Shown here one piece after another: positions 17,703 to 26,214 of a stretch of 49,752 bases of DNA. The stretch covers positions 1 to 49,752 of the forward strand of contig JAKVCA010000037.1 of assembly GCA_022448315.1 (NCBI GenBank), in the 5' to 3' direction. The first letter of the stretch is position 1. Each line of letters opens with the position of its first letter. A model generated the notes under the pieces. The model had not been told where the DNA came from. It ran no database searches and was given only the letters and a program-made list of their open reading frames with translations. The stretch comes from Pirellulaceae bacterium (GTDB lineage: Bacteria; Planctomycetota; Planctomycetia; Pirellulales; Pirellulaceae). The translations under genes were made by a program, and so were the position numbers.

Positions 17703-19022
17703 ATGGATTTTCGTCAACAGCTCCGCTCATGTTTATCGTTGGTGGTTTTTTTCGTATGTGTTGGGCCCGCAGAATCATGGGCTGACGATTGGGGGCATTG
17801 GCGGGGGCCAAAGGGCAATGGCGTTTCTACGGAAGCGACGCCGCCAACGGAATGGAGCGAGACGAAGAATGTCAAATGGAAGGTCGCCATCGAGGGACGA
17901 GGTTCAGGATCCCCCGTGGTTTGGGGTGAGCGAGTTTTTGTTGTGACCGCCGTGTCGACTGGAAGTTCGTCGCGGGAATCAGATGAATTCTCGGGTCGTC
18001 GAGGTAGAGGTAGCGGCGCATTAACCCGAACCGATTTTCAAATCCTTTGCTTCGACCGTGATACGGGCAAGAAGATTTGGCAGCAAACTGCCGTGACAGC
18101 GACACCTCATCAGGGTGTCCATTCCACGAACAATTTTGCCTCGGCCTCACCCTGCACAGATGGTCAGCATGTTTATGCGTTTTTTGGCTCAAGGGGTCTC
18201 TACTGCTACACCATGGATGGGCAGCTCGTATGGAAACGGGATGACTTTGGCAAAATGCAGACACGTAATGCATTCGGTGAGGGTAGCTCCCCGACGATCT
18301 CCGGATCAAAGATCATTGTGCCGTGGGATCATGACGGCCCGTCGGCGCTTTACGCGCTGGATAAGTTGACAGGTAAGACCCTTTGGAAGACCAATCGAGA
18401 TGAACCGACAAACTGGTCGACGCCTCTTATTGTTGAGAACGATGGACAGAAGCAGATCGTAATGAACGGGCAAAATTACGCTCGAGGTTATGATTTTGAG
18501 ACCGGTGAAGAACTATGGCGTTGTGGCGGTCAGACGCAACGTCCCTGCGCGTCGGCCGTTTACCACGACGGCATGATTTATGTAGGAAGTGGATTTCGTG
18601 GCTCCTTCTTGGGCGCTTTTCGAGCCGACAGTGAGGGAGACATCAGTGAGACCGCGGATGTGGTCTGGTCGGTTAGCAGGGATACTCCTGACATTGCCTC
18701 ACCTCTCCTGAGTGAAGGTCGAATCTACTTCCACAAAGGTAAATCCGGTGTCCTTTCGTGTTTGGATGCAAAGACAGGAGAACCCTATTTTTCGGCGACA
18801 CGAGTGCCGGGCCTCACCAGCATCTACGCGTCTCCCATCGCTGCTGGAGGCTACGTCTTTTTGACAGGACGCAGTGGCCGAACGGTTGTTCTCAAAGACG
18901 GCGAGGACTTTGAAGTGGTGGCATCCAATTCTGTGGGTGAAACGGTAGATGCGACTCCGGCTCCTGTCGGGAAGCAGTTGTTTATTCGCGGAGAAAGGCA
19001 TCTGTTCTGTATCGAAGAGTGA
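17703..19022 (+). CDS. Secreted PQQ/BamB-like beta-propeller protein
   Basis: 439 residues with a signal peptide (residues 1-27, ending ESWA) and the start 'DDWGHWRGPKGNGVS', a signature of planctomycete outer-membrane-biogenesis-like PQQ proteins. Blade motifs include CFDRDTGKKIWQQ, ALDKLTGKTLWKT, GYDFETGEELWRC and CLDAKTGEPYF. A Ser/Arg/Gly-rich loop (about 83-107) interrupts the first blades. Function of the group is unknown; true PQQ-dehydrogenase catalytic residues were not seen. AGGA lies 8 nt before the ATG. It is followed by 222 nt and then the DUF3592 gene on the same strand. Confidence 0.87.
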   Translation: MDFRQQLRSCLSLVVFFVCVGPAESWADDWGHWRGPKGNGVSTEATPPTEWSETKNVKWKVAIEGRGSGSPVVWGERVFVVTAVSTGSSSRESDEFSGRRGRGSGALTRTDFQILCFDRDTGKKIWQQTAVTATPHQGVHSTNNFASASPCTDGQHVYAFFGSRGLYCYTMDGQLVWKRDDFGKMQTRNAFGEGSSPTISGSKIIVPWDHDGPSALYALDKLTGKTLWKTNRDEPTNWSTPLIVENDGQKQIVMNGQNYARGYDFETGEELWRCGGQTQRPCASAVYHDGMIYVGSGFRGSFLGAFRADSEGDISETADVVWSVSRDTPDIASPLLSEGRIYFHKGKSGVLSCLDAKTGEPYFSATRVPGLTSIYASPIAAGGYVFLTGRSGRTVVLKDGEDFEVVASNSVGETVDATPAPVGKQLFIRGERHLFCIEE

Positions 19023-19244
19023 AATTCCTAAAGTGATCACAGGATGAAAAACGGGTCATAATCCAGATTGCATGAAACGCTCTCCTCGCAAGCAACGGTT
19101 CCCCCTGCCAGATTCACATTTGGGTTTGGCGGTGATGGCGACTTTTTTCAATCAAAGACCAGGGCGGAAGAGGGTCGGATCACTGAGGAATCAGGGCGAA
19201 GGTTAAATCATCCAAGCGAGCCCGATCATGCTGAGGAGCGAGAA

Positions 19245-19775
19245 ATGAACCGCCGGAAGGCGAAAAACGGCGAGCTGCCTCGCGGGTGTTCTCATGTTTT
19301 CACTTTTGTATGGTCGGGCAGTTTCTTAATTGCCGGCTTCATTTTGTTGACCATTGGCTTGTGGCAGTTCGATGAGATTGTTTCATCGAGGTCGTGGCCA
19401 TCGGTCGATGGTCGAGTACTAAGCAAAAGTGTCGAGGTCAAAAAGTTCCGAGATCGTGATGGCGGGAAGACAAGGAAATACACACCGACGGTCTCCTACC
19501 AATATACGGTCGACGGCCAAACCTACCGGGGCAATCGACTTCGGATCAATGTATGGCGTTACAAGAAACGAAACGCGGCAGCGATCGCATTGGAGAGACT
19601 CACCTCGAATGGCCAATGCCTTGTTTATTATGATGCGGATCATCCGGATCGTTCACTCTTGACCGTGGGATTCACTTGGGGAGATTTCCTTCTGCCAACC
19701 TTGGGAATCATCTTTTGTTTCTTCGGATGCGTCGGTGGTCGATTGATGCTCGCGGGGAGCCGAAGGCATCAATAG
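19245..19775 (+). CDS. DUF3592-domain membrane protein
   Basis: 176 residues from an ATG at 19245, set by GAGGAG 6 nt upstream; the frame extends further upstream but without support. Two membrane segments (about 19-40 and 147-168) flank a soluble domain with a beta-rich pattern: SWPSVDGRVLSKSV, YTPTVSYQYTVDGQTYRGNRL, and CLVYYDADHPDRSLL. This is the DUF3592 layout, in which a small extracytoplasmic or cytoplasmic beta domain sits between two helices. The biochemical role of the family is unknown. Confidence 0.85.
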   Translation: MNRRKAKNGELPRGCSHVFTFVWSGSFLIAGFILLTIGLWQFDEIVSSRSWPSVDGRVLSKSVEVKKFRDRDGGKTRKYTPTVSYQYTVDGQTYRGNRLRINVWRYKKRNAAAIALERLTSNGQCLVYYDADHPDRSLLTVGFTWGDFLLPTLGIIFCFFGCVGGRLMLAGSRRHQ

Positions 19776-20295
19776 GAAACCGAACAATAATCAAATGCGA
19801 ATGTAGAGATCGCTCGGCAAAATTCGAGATAACTACAAACGCGTCGAAGAAAATTCAGGCTGCAAGACTCAACTTTACGTGGCGACGCAGAGGCTAGTTT
19901 TCGATCCCCGATCTTCTTCAAGATCAGCTTGCTCTTTCTGAAAGGCCCTTCCATCATGCTCCCACAGGCAAGCTGAAACGTTGTTCTGTACCCATGTTTT
20001 TGGCAAAATGCGGAACCCTGATCCGGGGAATTTTGTTGAAAAATGACTGAACGGCCGATCCGATTCTTAACGCTCGGAAGCCGAGCTCGGGCCATTGGGC
20101 TTTTTTATTTGGTGCCGTTCCTTCATGTCTCATGCCGATGCCAGAAGCGTTGGCGATCATTGGGTTGTTGCCGCATCTTGGAGGTCCAATGACCTTCAGG
20201 CAACCGGTGAAGCAAAACGGGCAACAAAGAAAGGTGAGTTGAATCGAATGGACCATACTGACGCGTTATCCTGTTCAATCACGCCAACAACAGTG
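19776..20295. other. Intergenic region before the sulfatase operon
   Basis: About 520 nt. A hairpin GCTCGG-AAG-CCGAGC (20072-20086) followed within 14 nt by a run of six T (20101-20106) may be a terminator. The sulfatase frame is open from 20095 but begins with TTG and is unlike a sulfatase until after 20296. The minus-strand frames at 19769-20256 are not supported. Confidence 0.35.
20072..20106 (+). terminator. Possible terminator upstream of the sulfatase operon
   Basis: A hairpin of GCTCGG and CCGAGC arms is followed after 14 nt by TTTTTT. The stretch in between can also pair (AAGCC with GGCTT) to give a longer stem directly before the T run. Either form would end a plus-strand transcript coming from the DUF3592 gene. 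Confidence 0.4.
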
Positions 20296-21870
20296 ATGAG
20301 TTTGCGAAAATACGTACCCTCACTCGTTCAGGTATGTGTCGTTACCGTCATGCTTGCGATGTTAGGCATGCGTGTCCAAGCGGACGAGCAACGCCCGAAT
20401 ATTCTGGTCATTCTCACGGACGATCAGCGTTTCGACGCCATGGGATTCATGGGACATCCCTTCCTCAAGACACCTCATCTTGATCGTCTGGCAAGGGAAG
20501 GGGCTCATCTGAGAAATGCCTTTGTGACCACGTCGCTTTGCTCACCTAGCCGAGCGTCCATTCTGACAGGACTCTATGCCCACAATCATCGAGTGGTCGA
20601 CAACTACAACCCGATTCCAAAAGGGCTTCGGTACTTTCCCGAGTATCTGCAGGATGCCGGTTATGAAACGGCATTTATCGGAAAGTGGCACATGGGCGGA
20701 ATGATTGACCACGTGCAACCAGGCTTTGATCATTGGATCAGCTTCAAGGGTCAGGGCGTCTACTTTGGAGATCCGGATGAAGCCAAAGTCAAAGGTCGCT
20801 ATGTCCCGCAGGTCAATCGCGATGGTTTCAATATCAATGGAAAACGCATTCCTCAGAAGGGATACATCACCGATATTCTTGACCGTTTTACACGAGAATG
20901 GATCGAAGATCGGAAAGGGGATAAACCGTGGATGCTCTACTTGTCACACAAGGCGGTCCATGCCGACTTTATCCCAGCGAACCGTCACGCCTTCTCGTAT
21001 GAAAATGCTCCTTTTGAGCGACCCGAAAGCTGGTTTGAAAGCCCCGACGAGTTCACCGATGTCCCGCGATGGGTGCAGCATCAGCGCAACAGTCGACATG
21101 GGGTCGAATTCGCCTACTATACCAACCTGAACATTGAGACCTATTACAAGCGTTACTGTGAGACGATCAAAGCAATTGATGAAAGTACAGGTCGGATCAT
21201 GGAGCTTCTTGAGTCCCGGGGAGAATTGGACAAGACACTGATCCTCTATCTCGGGGACAATGGGTTTCTGTTTGGGGAACATGGATTGATTGACAAGCGG
21301 TGCGCCTACGATGCTTCGATCAGGATCCCCATGGTGATGCGCTGTCCGAAACAGTTTGAGGGCGGCCAAACCATTGATGACGTTGTGGCCAATATTGACG
21401 TCGCGCCAACGTTGCTCGATATGGCAGGGATTGGCAAGCCAGAGCACATGGACGGAGAGTCATTCCTGCCGTTATTGCAGGGGAAGGACGTCGATTGGCG
21501 CGACTATCTGTTGTATGAGTATTACTGGGAACGGAATTATCCTCAGACTCCCACCATGCATGCCCTATGTGGAAAACGATACAAGTACATTCGGTATCAC
21601 GGCGTCTGGGACATCGATGAATTGTTCGACCTGAAGAATGATCCGGGTGAGAAACGGAACCTGATTAACGACCCGGAACATCAGGAGTTGATTTCGAAAC
21701 TAAATCGAAAACTATTTGAAGTGTTACGAACGACCAAGGGAACTGAAATGCCCATTCTGGAGGATCGGGGGACCAAGTTTCTTCACCGCCGGGAGGAGGG
21801 GACCCGAGGGGCGGATTTTCCAGAATGGTTCTACCGGAAACCTGAGGCGTCCTGGCAACCAAAAAAGTAG
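20296..21870 (+). CDS. Secreted arylsulfatase-family protein (first of tandem pair)
   Basis: 524 residues from an ATG at 20296, where a clear signal peptide begins (residues 1-29, ending RVQA). An ATG at 20248 is an alternative. Family features: metal-binding DD at 42-43 (LTDDQR), the formylglycine motif C82-S-P-S-R, GKWHMGG, and late GDNGFLFGEHGLIDKR. Type I sulfatases need Cys82 oxidised to formylglycine, here probably by an FGE or radical enzyme encoded elsewhere. They hydrolyse sulfate esters on polysaccharides. It is about half identical by eye to the next gene, which lies 70 nt downstream, and the pair probably forms an operon. Confidence 0.92.
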   Translation: MSLRKYVPSLVQVCVVTVMLAMLGMRVQADEQRPNILVILTDDQRFDAMGFMGHPFLKTPHLDRLAREGAHLRNAFVTTSLCSPSRASILTGLYAHNHRVVDNYNPIPKGLRYFPEYLQDAGYETAFIGKWHMGGMIDHVQPGFDHWISFKGQGVYFGDPDEAKVKGRYVPQVNRDGFNINGKRIPQKGYITDILDRFTREWIEDRKGDKPWMLYLSHKAVHADFIPANRHAFSYENAPFERPESWFESPDEFTDVPRWVQHQRNSRHGVEFAYYTNLNIETYYKRYCETIKAIDESTGRIMELLESRGELDKTLILYLGDNGFLFGEHGLIDKRCAYDASIRIPMVMRCPKQFEGGQTIDDVVANIDVAPTLLDMAGIGKPEHMDGESFLPLLQGKDVDWRDYLLYEYYWERNYPQTPTMHALCGKRYKYIRYHGVWDIDELFDLKNDPGEKRNLINDPEHQELISKLNRKLFEVLRTTKGTEMPILEDRGTKFLHRREEGTRGADFPEWFYRKPEASWQPKK

Positions 21871-21940
21871 TCCGTCTACGATTCGTGAGTCGCAGCGACT
21901 GTACCTTGAACTCAAAAATCGCCGCTGAAGAGAACGCAAC

Positions 21941-23533
21941 ATGACATCGATTGAGAACATATCCCGACACCTTTTTTCCATGTCCATCGTCCTCGGCCTG
22001 CTTGCTCTTGGTTTTGCGTCCTCGGCCAATGCACAGGTGATTCCTGTGCCATCGACGGTTCAGGCCGTCAAAAGCGAAGGACAGAGGCCTCGTAACGTGG
22101 TCTTCATCCTTTCGGACGATCACCGTTACGATGCGATGAGCTTCATGGGACATTCACTGGCCAAGACGCCGCACATGGATGCGATGGCAAAGCAGGGTGC
22201 GCACCTGAAGAATGCGTTCGTGACCACCTCGCTTTGTTCTCCCAGTCGCGCTTCGATCCTGACCGGCCTGTACACCTTTCGCCATCGCGTGATCGACAAT
22301 CAACGGGCCGTTCCAGAAGGCACGCTCTTCTTTCCGCAGTATCTGCAACAAGCGGGGTACAAAACGGGTTTCATCGGCAAATGGCATATGGGACACGCCA
22401 GCGATGATCCTCGCCCGGGCTTCGATTACTGGTTTAGTTTCAAGGGGCAGGGGCAGTACTATCCGCCGGGCCCAAAGTACACGATCAATGACAATGGCAA
22501 GCGAGTCCCGCAGGATGGTTACATCACGACGCTTCTGACGAAGAAGGCGATCGAGTTTCTTCAGAATCAGAAAGATGCTGACGAACCGTTCTTTCTGTAC
22601 CTGTCTCACAAAGCAGTGCACGGCCCATTCACACCGGAACCCAAATACAGAGGCTCACTTGCCAACGGTCGGTTTGACCTTCCTGAGTCGAGCCAACTCT
22701 TGAGTGACAATCAACTCAATCGACCGCGTTGGTTGCTCGATCAGCGAAACAGTTGGCACGGAATGGACTTTCCGCTTCATACCGATACAAGCGTTGAAAA
22801 ATATTACAAGAGCTACTGCGAAGCATTGCGTTCCGTCGATGACAGCATCGGCGCCGTCATGGAGCAACTCAAAGAAATGGGGATCTACGATGACACGCTG
22901 GTCATCTACATGGGAGACAACGGCTACATGTTTGGCGAGCACGGATTGATCGACAAACGCGTGGCCTACGAAACGTCCAGTCGGGTACCCATGCTCATGC
23001 AGTGCCCTGCGGTGATTCAAGGTGGAACCGTTGTTGAACAGGTTGTTGCCAATATCGATATCGCTCCAACCGTCATGCAGGCCATGGGACTGGAGAAACC
23101 ACCTCACATGGACGGTCAAAGCTTCTTGCCGCTGGCGCAAGGCCAGTCGATTCCGTGGCGTGAGTATTTTCTCTATGCCTATTACTGGGAACAGAATTAC
23201 CCGCAGACGCCGACTCATTTTTCGCTTCGCGGAGACCAGTACAAATACACCACGTACTACGGACTCTGGGATACGGACGAGTTATTCGATATCAAAGCGG
23301 ACCCGATGGAACAGAATAATCTGATTCACAATCCGGACTTCGCAAAGACAATGGAGCAGATGCAAGATCGACTGTATGCCATGATGGAAGAGCTGGGAGG
23401 CATGGAGATTCCTCTCAACCCACCGCGCGGAAGGCAGCAAAACAAGCGTCTTCGTGATCGCGGCGGAGTGAAGGCAACTGATTTCCCCGAAGCCCTGATC
23501 GTTGACGAGCCACTCCGGAAAGAACTCAAATAG
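21941..23533 (+). CDS. Secreted arylsulfatase-family protein (second of tandem pair)
   Basis: 530 residues with a signal peptide (1-31, ending ASSANA). It shares the core of the first sulfatase: DD at 59-60 (LSDDHR), formylglycine motif C99-S-P-S-R within TTSLCSPSRASILTGLY, GKWHMGH, and GDNGYMFGEHGLIDKR. The C-terminal tails are also related (TRGADFPEWF versus VKATDFPEAL), which indicates a gene duplication. Differences in the middle (an insertion with QGQYYPPGPKYT versus VYFGDPDEAKVKGRY) may alter substrate choice. GAAGAG lies about 8 nt before the ATG. It is followed after 59 nt by a small AhpD-like gene. Confidence 0.92.
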   Translation: MTSIENISRHLFSMSIVLGLLALGFASSANAQVIPVPSTVQAVKSEGQRPRNVVFILSDDHRYDAMSFMGHSLAKTPHMDAMAKQGAHLKNAFVTTSLCSPSRASILTGLYTFRHRVIDNQRAVPEGTLFFPQYLQQAGYKTGFIGKWHMGHASDDPRPGFDYWFSFKGQGQYYPPGPKYTINDNGKRVPQDGYITTLLTKKAIEFLQNQKDADEPFFLYLSHKAVHGPFTPEPKYRGSLANGRFDLPESSQLLSDNQLNRPRWLLDQRNSWHGMDFPLHTDTSVEKYYKSYCEALRSVDDSIGAVMEQLKEMGIYDDTLVIYMGDNGYMFGEHGLIDKRVAYETSSRVPMLMQCPAVIQGGTVVEQVVANIDIAPTVMQAMGLEKPPHMDGQSFLPLAQGQSIPWREYFLYAYYWEQNYPQTPTHFSLRGDQYKYTTYYGLWDTDELFDIKADPMEQNNLIHNPDFAKTMEQMQDRLYAMMEELGGMEIPLNPPRGRQQNKRLRDRGGVKATDFPEALIVDEPLRKELK

Positions 23534-23592
23534 GATCTTGGCTTTGTCGGCGTTCTGCCGGCATTAAAGTCGACTTCGCCCTTGTTTCTAAA

Positions 23593-23916
23593 ATGGAAAT
23601 TCAAATGCCTTACGACGATACACCGATTGTGGAACACATTCAGCAGACACATGGTACCGATTTGTTGAGTGAACGTGAGAAGCACCTGATCGGCCTCGCG
23701 GTCACGATGACGCGGGGTTGCCAGATTTGCACAAGAAATCGGATAGAAAAAGCGAGAAGCTTCGGCATCAACGACGAGGAACTCAACGCACTGGTCGCGG
23801 TAACCTCCGCGGTGAACAGCGGCGTGACTGCCGCGACCGCTCGTGTTGCCTTTGGCATGCTCGAACAGGAGGCCGAAGCCGACTGTGGCGATGTATGTTC
23901 GCCAGACCCTAAATGA
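23593..23916 (+). CDS. Carboxymuconolactone decarboxylase / AhpD-like protein
   Basis: 107 residues. The sequence has the AhpD-like signature 'SEREKHLIGLAVTMTRGCQICTRNRIEKARSFG', with Cys at 43 and 46. AhpD proteins are alkylhydroperoxidase partners using a CxxCxxxH motif; here the expected His is Arg (R50). A second pair of Cys lies near the C-terminus (CGDVC). The start could be 23593 or 23605 (MPYDD); GGAAA lies before the second. It sits in the sulfatase operon, 59 nt after the second sulfatase. Confidence 0.8.
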   Translation: MEIQMPYDDTPIVEHIQQTHGTDLLSEREKHLIGLAVTMTRGCQICTRNRIEKARSFGINDEELNALVAVTSAVNSGVTAATARVAFGMLEQEAEADCGDVCSPDPK

Positions 23917-24040
23917 CTACCGTCAGATTGCTCGGCCCCAAGGTGATTGACCAAAAATCGGGTCCCCGATGCGTTGTTCGGATGTGAGCAAGTTTTGCCA
24001 TTCAAATCCTGGTCATAAGTTTCGTTTTGGAGATAAACCC

Positions 24041-25039
24041 ATGCCTGTCAGATGTGTTCCGCATACTTATCCTGTCATGATTCTGATCGCCATTTTTTTT
24101 GGCGGGTTATCGCCGGAATCGTTGTCGGCTGACGACTCTCTGCAGAAAAAAATGGCGCCGTTCATTGGAAGGTGGGTTGGAACGTCGAAAGCCTTCGGCG
24201 GTTTTGAAGGTACGGTTGATCAGGGCGAACTCGAATGGAACCTCAGCTTTCGTTGGGTCCCCGGTAAACAAGCGGTCGAACATCAATGGCATGTCACTTA
24301 CGCGGACTCCGGAGAGAACTTCAGTTCGGGCACGGAAATCCTTTACCACGATGCAGAGAGTGATCAATTCAGGGTGATCAGTTCGGGAATTGATGGAAAT
24401 GTCGCCTGGTCGAATCAGGGAACCGTCAGTTGGATCAAGCGTGGTGTTGAGGTGAGCCTCAAGGAGCAGACGGTCAACGGCACCAAGTCGACCTACATGG
24501 TGCGAAGAGTCAAGGAAGGTCCGAGCACATTGATGCTGTCGGTCCCCAGTCGCGTCATCGATGGTGAGGATTTCGGTGAAGTTCAGGCTTTCCCTTTGAA
24601 GCGACAACCCAATCCTCGCTATTCGAATCAGAAACTGGCCGAGGCTTTTTTTGAATACATTCTTAGTGATCCCGAAATGCTGAAACCTTTACTGCACGAG
24701 GAGTTCGAGTTCACTTACATGGGCAAAATCAAGGGGACCCTTTTGCCTTATGGCGTTCCCTATGCCACCGATGACTTTTTCGAAAAGTGGTTGCCACACA
24801 TTCCGAAACTCCTGCCAGAGGGCATTGAGCTTAAAACGCTGCAGGTCATCGCAGGCGATGAGGGCGTGGCCGTTGTTCAGAAAGGTGATGCCCAGGGTAA
24901 ATACGGTCGTTACGACAACGACTACGTATGGATCTTTACAATCGAGGATGGCAAGATCCTGTCGGTGGAGGAATACAACAGTGATTTGCTCGTCGCCACG
25001 CGAGTCTACGGACAAAAGGTGACGCCACCTGAAGAGTAG
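24041..25039 (+). CDS. Secreted protein with C-terminal NTF2/SnoaL-like domain
   Basis: 332 residues from an ATG at 24041, chosen for GGAG 8 nt upstream and a signal peptide (residues 1-29, ending SLSA). The first half (about 35-195) is beta-rich with FIGRWVGTSKAFGGFEG and SFRWVPGKQAVEHQW, resembling a lipocalin- or DUF1579-like fold. The second half (about 200-325) has a ketosteroid-isomerase/NTF2-like pattern: LAEAFFEYILSDPEMLKPLLHEEFEFTY, VVQKGDAQGKYGRYDNDYVWIFTIEDGKILSVEEY. Function is unknown. It is the last gene of the sulfatase cluster and is convergent with merC. Confidence 0.75.
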   Translation: MPVRCVPHTYPVMILIAIFFGGLSPESLSADDSLQKKMAPFIGRWVGTSKAFGGFEGTVDQGELEWNLSFRWVPGKQAVEHQWHVTYADSGENFSSGTEILYHDAESDQFRVISSGIDGNVAWSNQGTVSWIKRGVEVSLKEQTVNGTKSTYMVRRVKEGPSTLMLSVPSRVIDGEDFGEVQAFPLKRQPNPRYSNQKLAEAFFEYILSDPEMLKPLLHEEFEFTYMGKIKGTLLPYGVPYATDDFFEKWLPHIPKLLPEGIELKTLQVIAGDEGVAVVQKGDAQGKYGRYDNDYVWIFTIEDGKILSVEEYNSDLLVATRVYGQKVTPPEE

Positions 25040-25149
25040 TCGGTCTTACCACGACTACAACTCGCCGCAACCACGGACGGCAGTCTGGAGACGTTTGCTC
25101 TTATGGACGTTCGCTCTGACTGTCGAAAACGTCGAGAGATAGCTGTTCG

Positions 25150-25821
25150 CTAATTGGAAGGGGAATCTTTGTCGAGATCGGTGCTGTCGCACAAAACGGC
25201 ACTCGAGCAACAACGACAGTGGCGGCGATTCAATAGGTGAGCGGCGACGAGAGCGAAACCACCAATAGGGGTCAACCAAGGCAACAGAAAGCCGTACCAC
25301 GATGACGGTGAGCTGGGACCCTGGGAATCGACAACAGCTGACGAATCTTCGGAGCAGCAACTCTCGGAAGCCACCTCGCTTTCGGGGGAGCAACAATCAG
25401 CACACTCGGTCTCCGAAGTCGCGGCCGCTCCCGTGGTCAAGGCTTGCGGCGACTTGGGTTCGGTAGTCGCACAGCAATCGTCGGTTGATCCGAACGCCGT
25501 GACTGAAATCAGTGTCAGGCCGAGGCCAGCGATGATGATGGGAGCCATACGTCGATGATTCCGAAAGCCCGGGATGAATGCACAAACTGCGATGGCAAAG
25601 CAAGCGACAGCCATCCATTGGTGAAAGCCTTCATCTGCCAGAAAGCTAAGACCCAAAGTGGGCAAGTAGGCGATAATCAGAGGCATTGCGGCACAATGGA
25701 TCGCACAGCCGATCGCAGCGACAACACCCAGCCAGTCACTCCAGCGGGTCAATCCGGTTTTTTTCGTCGATGCCGGGGGTTCAGAGGATGCCGATTCAAG
25801 CACGGGTAAAACAGAAGTCAA
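25150..25821 (-). CDS. merC: MerC-like mercury transport protein with Cys-rich loop
   Basis: 223 residues from a TTG at 25821, supported by GGAGG 7 nt upstream; the ATG inside that region is out of frame and stops after five codons. The N-terminal part matches the MerC domain, four-helix membrane proteins that carry Hg(II) across the inner membrane: 'RWSDWLGVVAAIGCAIHC' with the Cys pair C39 and C43, then helices to about residue 120. Unusually, the loop at about 112-165 holds many Cys (DDCC, ECADCC, ESCC) and the C-terminus another cluster (CRCC, VLC). It lies 240 nt after the Cys17 peptide gene, same strand. Confidence 0.85.
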   Translation of the reverse strand: MTSVLPVLESASSEPPASTKKTGLTRWSDWLGVVAAIGCAIHCAAMPLIIAYLPTLGLSFLADEGFHQWMAVACFAIAVCAFIPGFRNHRRMAPIIIAGLGLTLISVTAFGSTDDCCATTEPKSPQALTTGAAATSETECADCCSPESEVASESCCSEDSSAVVDSQGPSSPSSWYGFLLPWLTPIGGFALVAAHLLNRRHCRCCSSAVLCDSTDLDKDSPSN

Positions 25822-25844
25822 GGTAATACCTCCATGGCGTTGCG

Positions 25845-25875
25845 AGCTGTGCGTACCGCATCACTATACACAGCT
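25845..25875. repeat. Inverted repeat just upstream of merC
   Basis: Perfect 7-nt arms AGCTGTG and CACAGCT are separated by 17 nt, 24 nt upstream of the merC start. The spacer contains TATAGT on the minus strand, which would suit a -10 box. It differs from the mer operator upstream of merR. It could be an operator or an mRNA hairpin in front of merC. Confidence 0.3.
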
Positions 25876-26060
25876 GGCCCGGCGATGGAAACGGCTCAAA
25901 GTACCCGCGCGGCCCACTGACACGGCATTCCTGACGTCAAACTCATGGCATCTCAGGGTCACCAAAGGCAATGAAAACTGAGGTGAGATAACCATGGAAA
26001 CGCCGTAAGTTTGCCGACTTAGAGGCTGACTTCCATTTTGAGGAAAATGTTGAACGTCCG

Positions 26061-26213
26061 TTATGAGCGGCAGCAGTAGTCGCATTCGTTACAGCTGGCA
26101 CACGCACAAGTCGACTGATCGCAGCCGCACGCCTCGGTTCCACAGCAGCAATCGCAGGCCTTGGTCTGGCAATCGCATTTTCCGGTTTCGCAGCAGCCAC
26201 AGGAATCGCTCAT
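26061..26213 (-). CDS. 50-residue peptide with 17 Cys (metallothionein-like), coupled to merR
   Basis: The ATG at 26213 has AAGGAG 6 nt upstream and starts one base after the merR stop, so translation is probably coupled. The product has 17 Cys in 50 residues, with no aromatic residue except a single Tyr, and motifs such as SCGCC, CDCC and CACASC. This composition fits a metallothionein-like thiol protein able to bind soft metal ions such as Hg(II), Cd or Cu(I). No family is recognised. Its place between merR and merC suggests it binds or buffers mercury; this is inference. A frame running upstream through merR is a shadow. Confidence 0.78.
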   Translation of the reverse strand: MSDSCGCCETGKCDCQTKACDCCCGTEACGCDQSTCACASCNECDYCCRS

Positions 26214-26214
26214 C

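Noticed and set aside
25036-25058. Inverted repeat GTAGTCG / CGACTAC between the convergent genes
   Set aside because: Could pair but has no T tract and a 9-nt loop; too weak to call a terminator.
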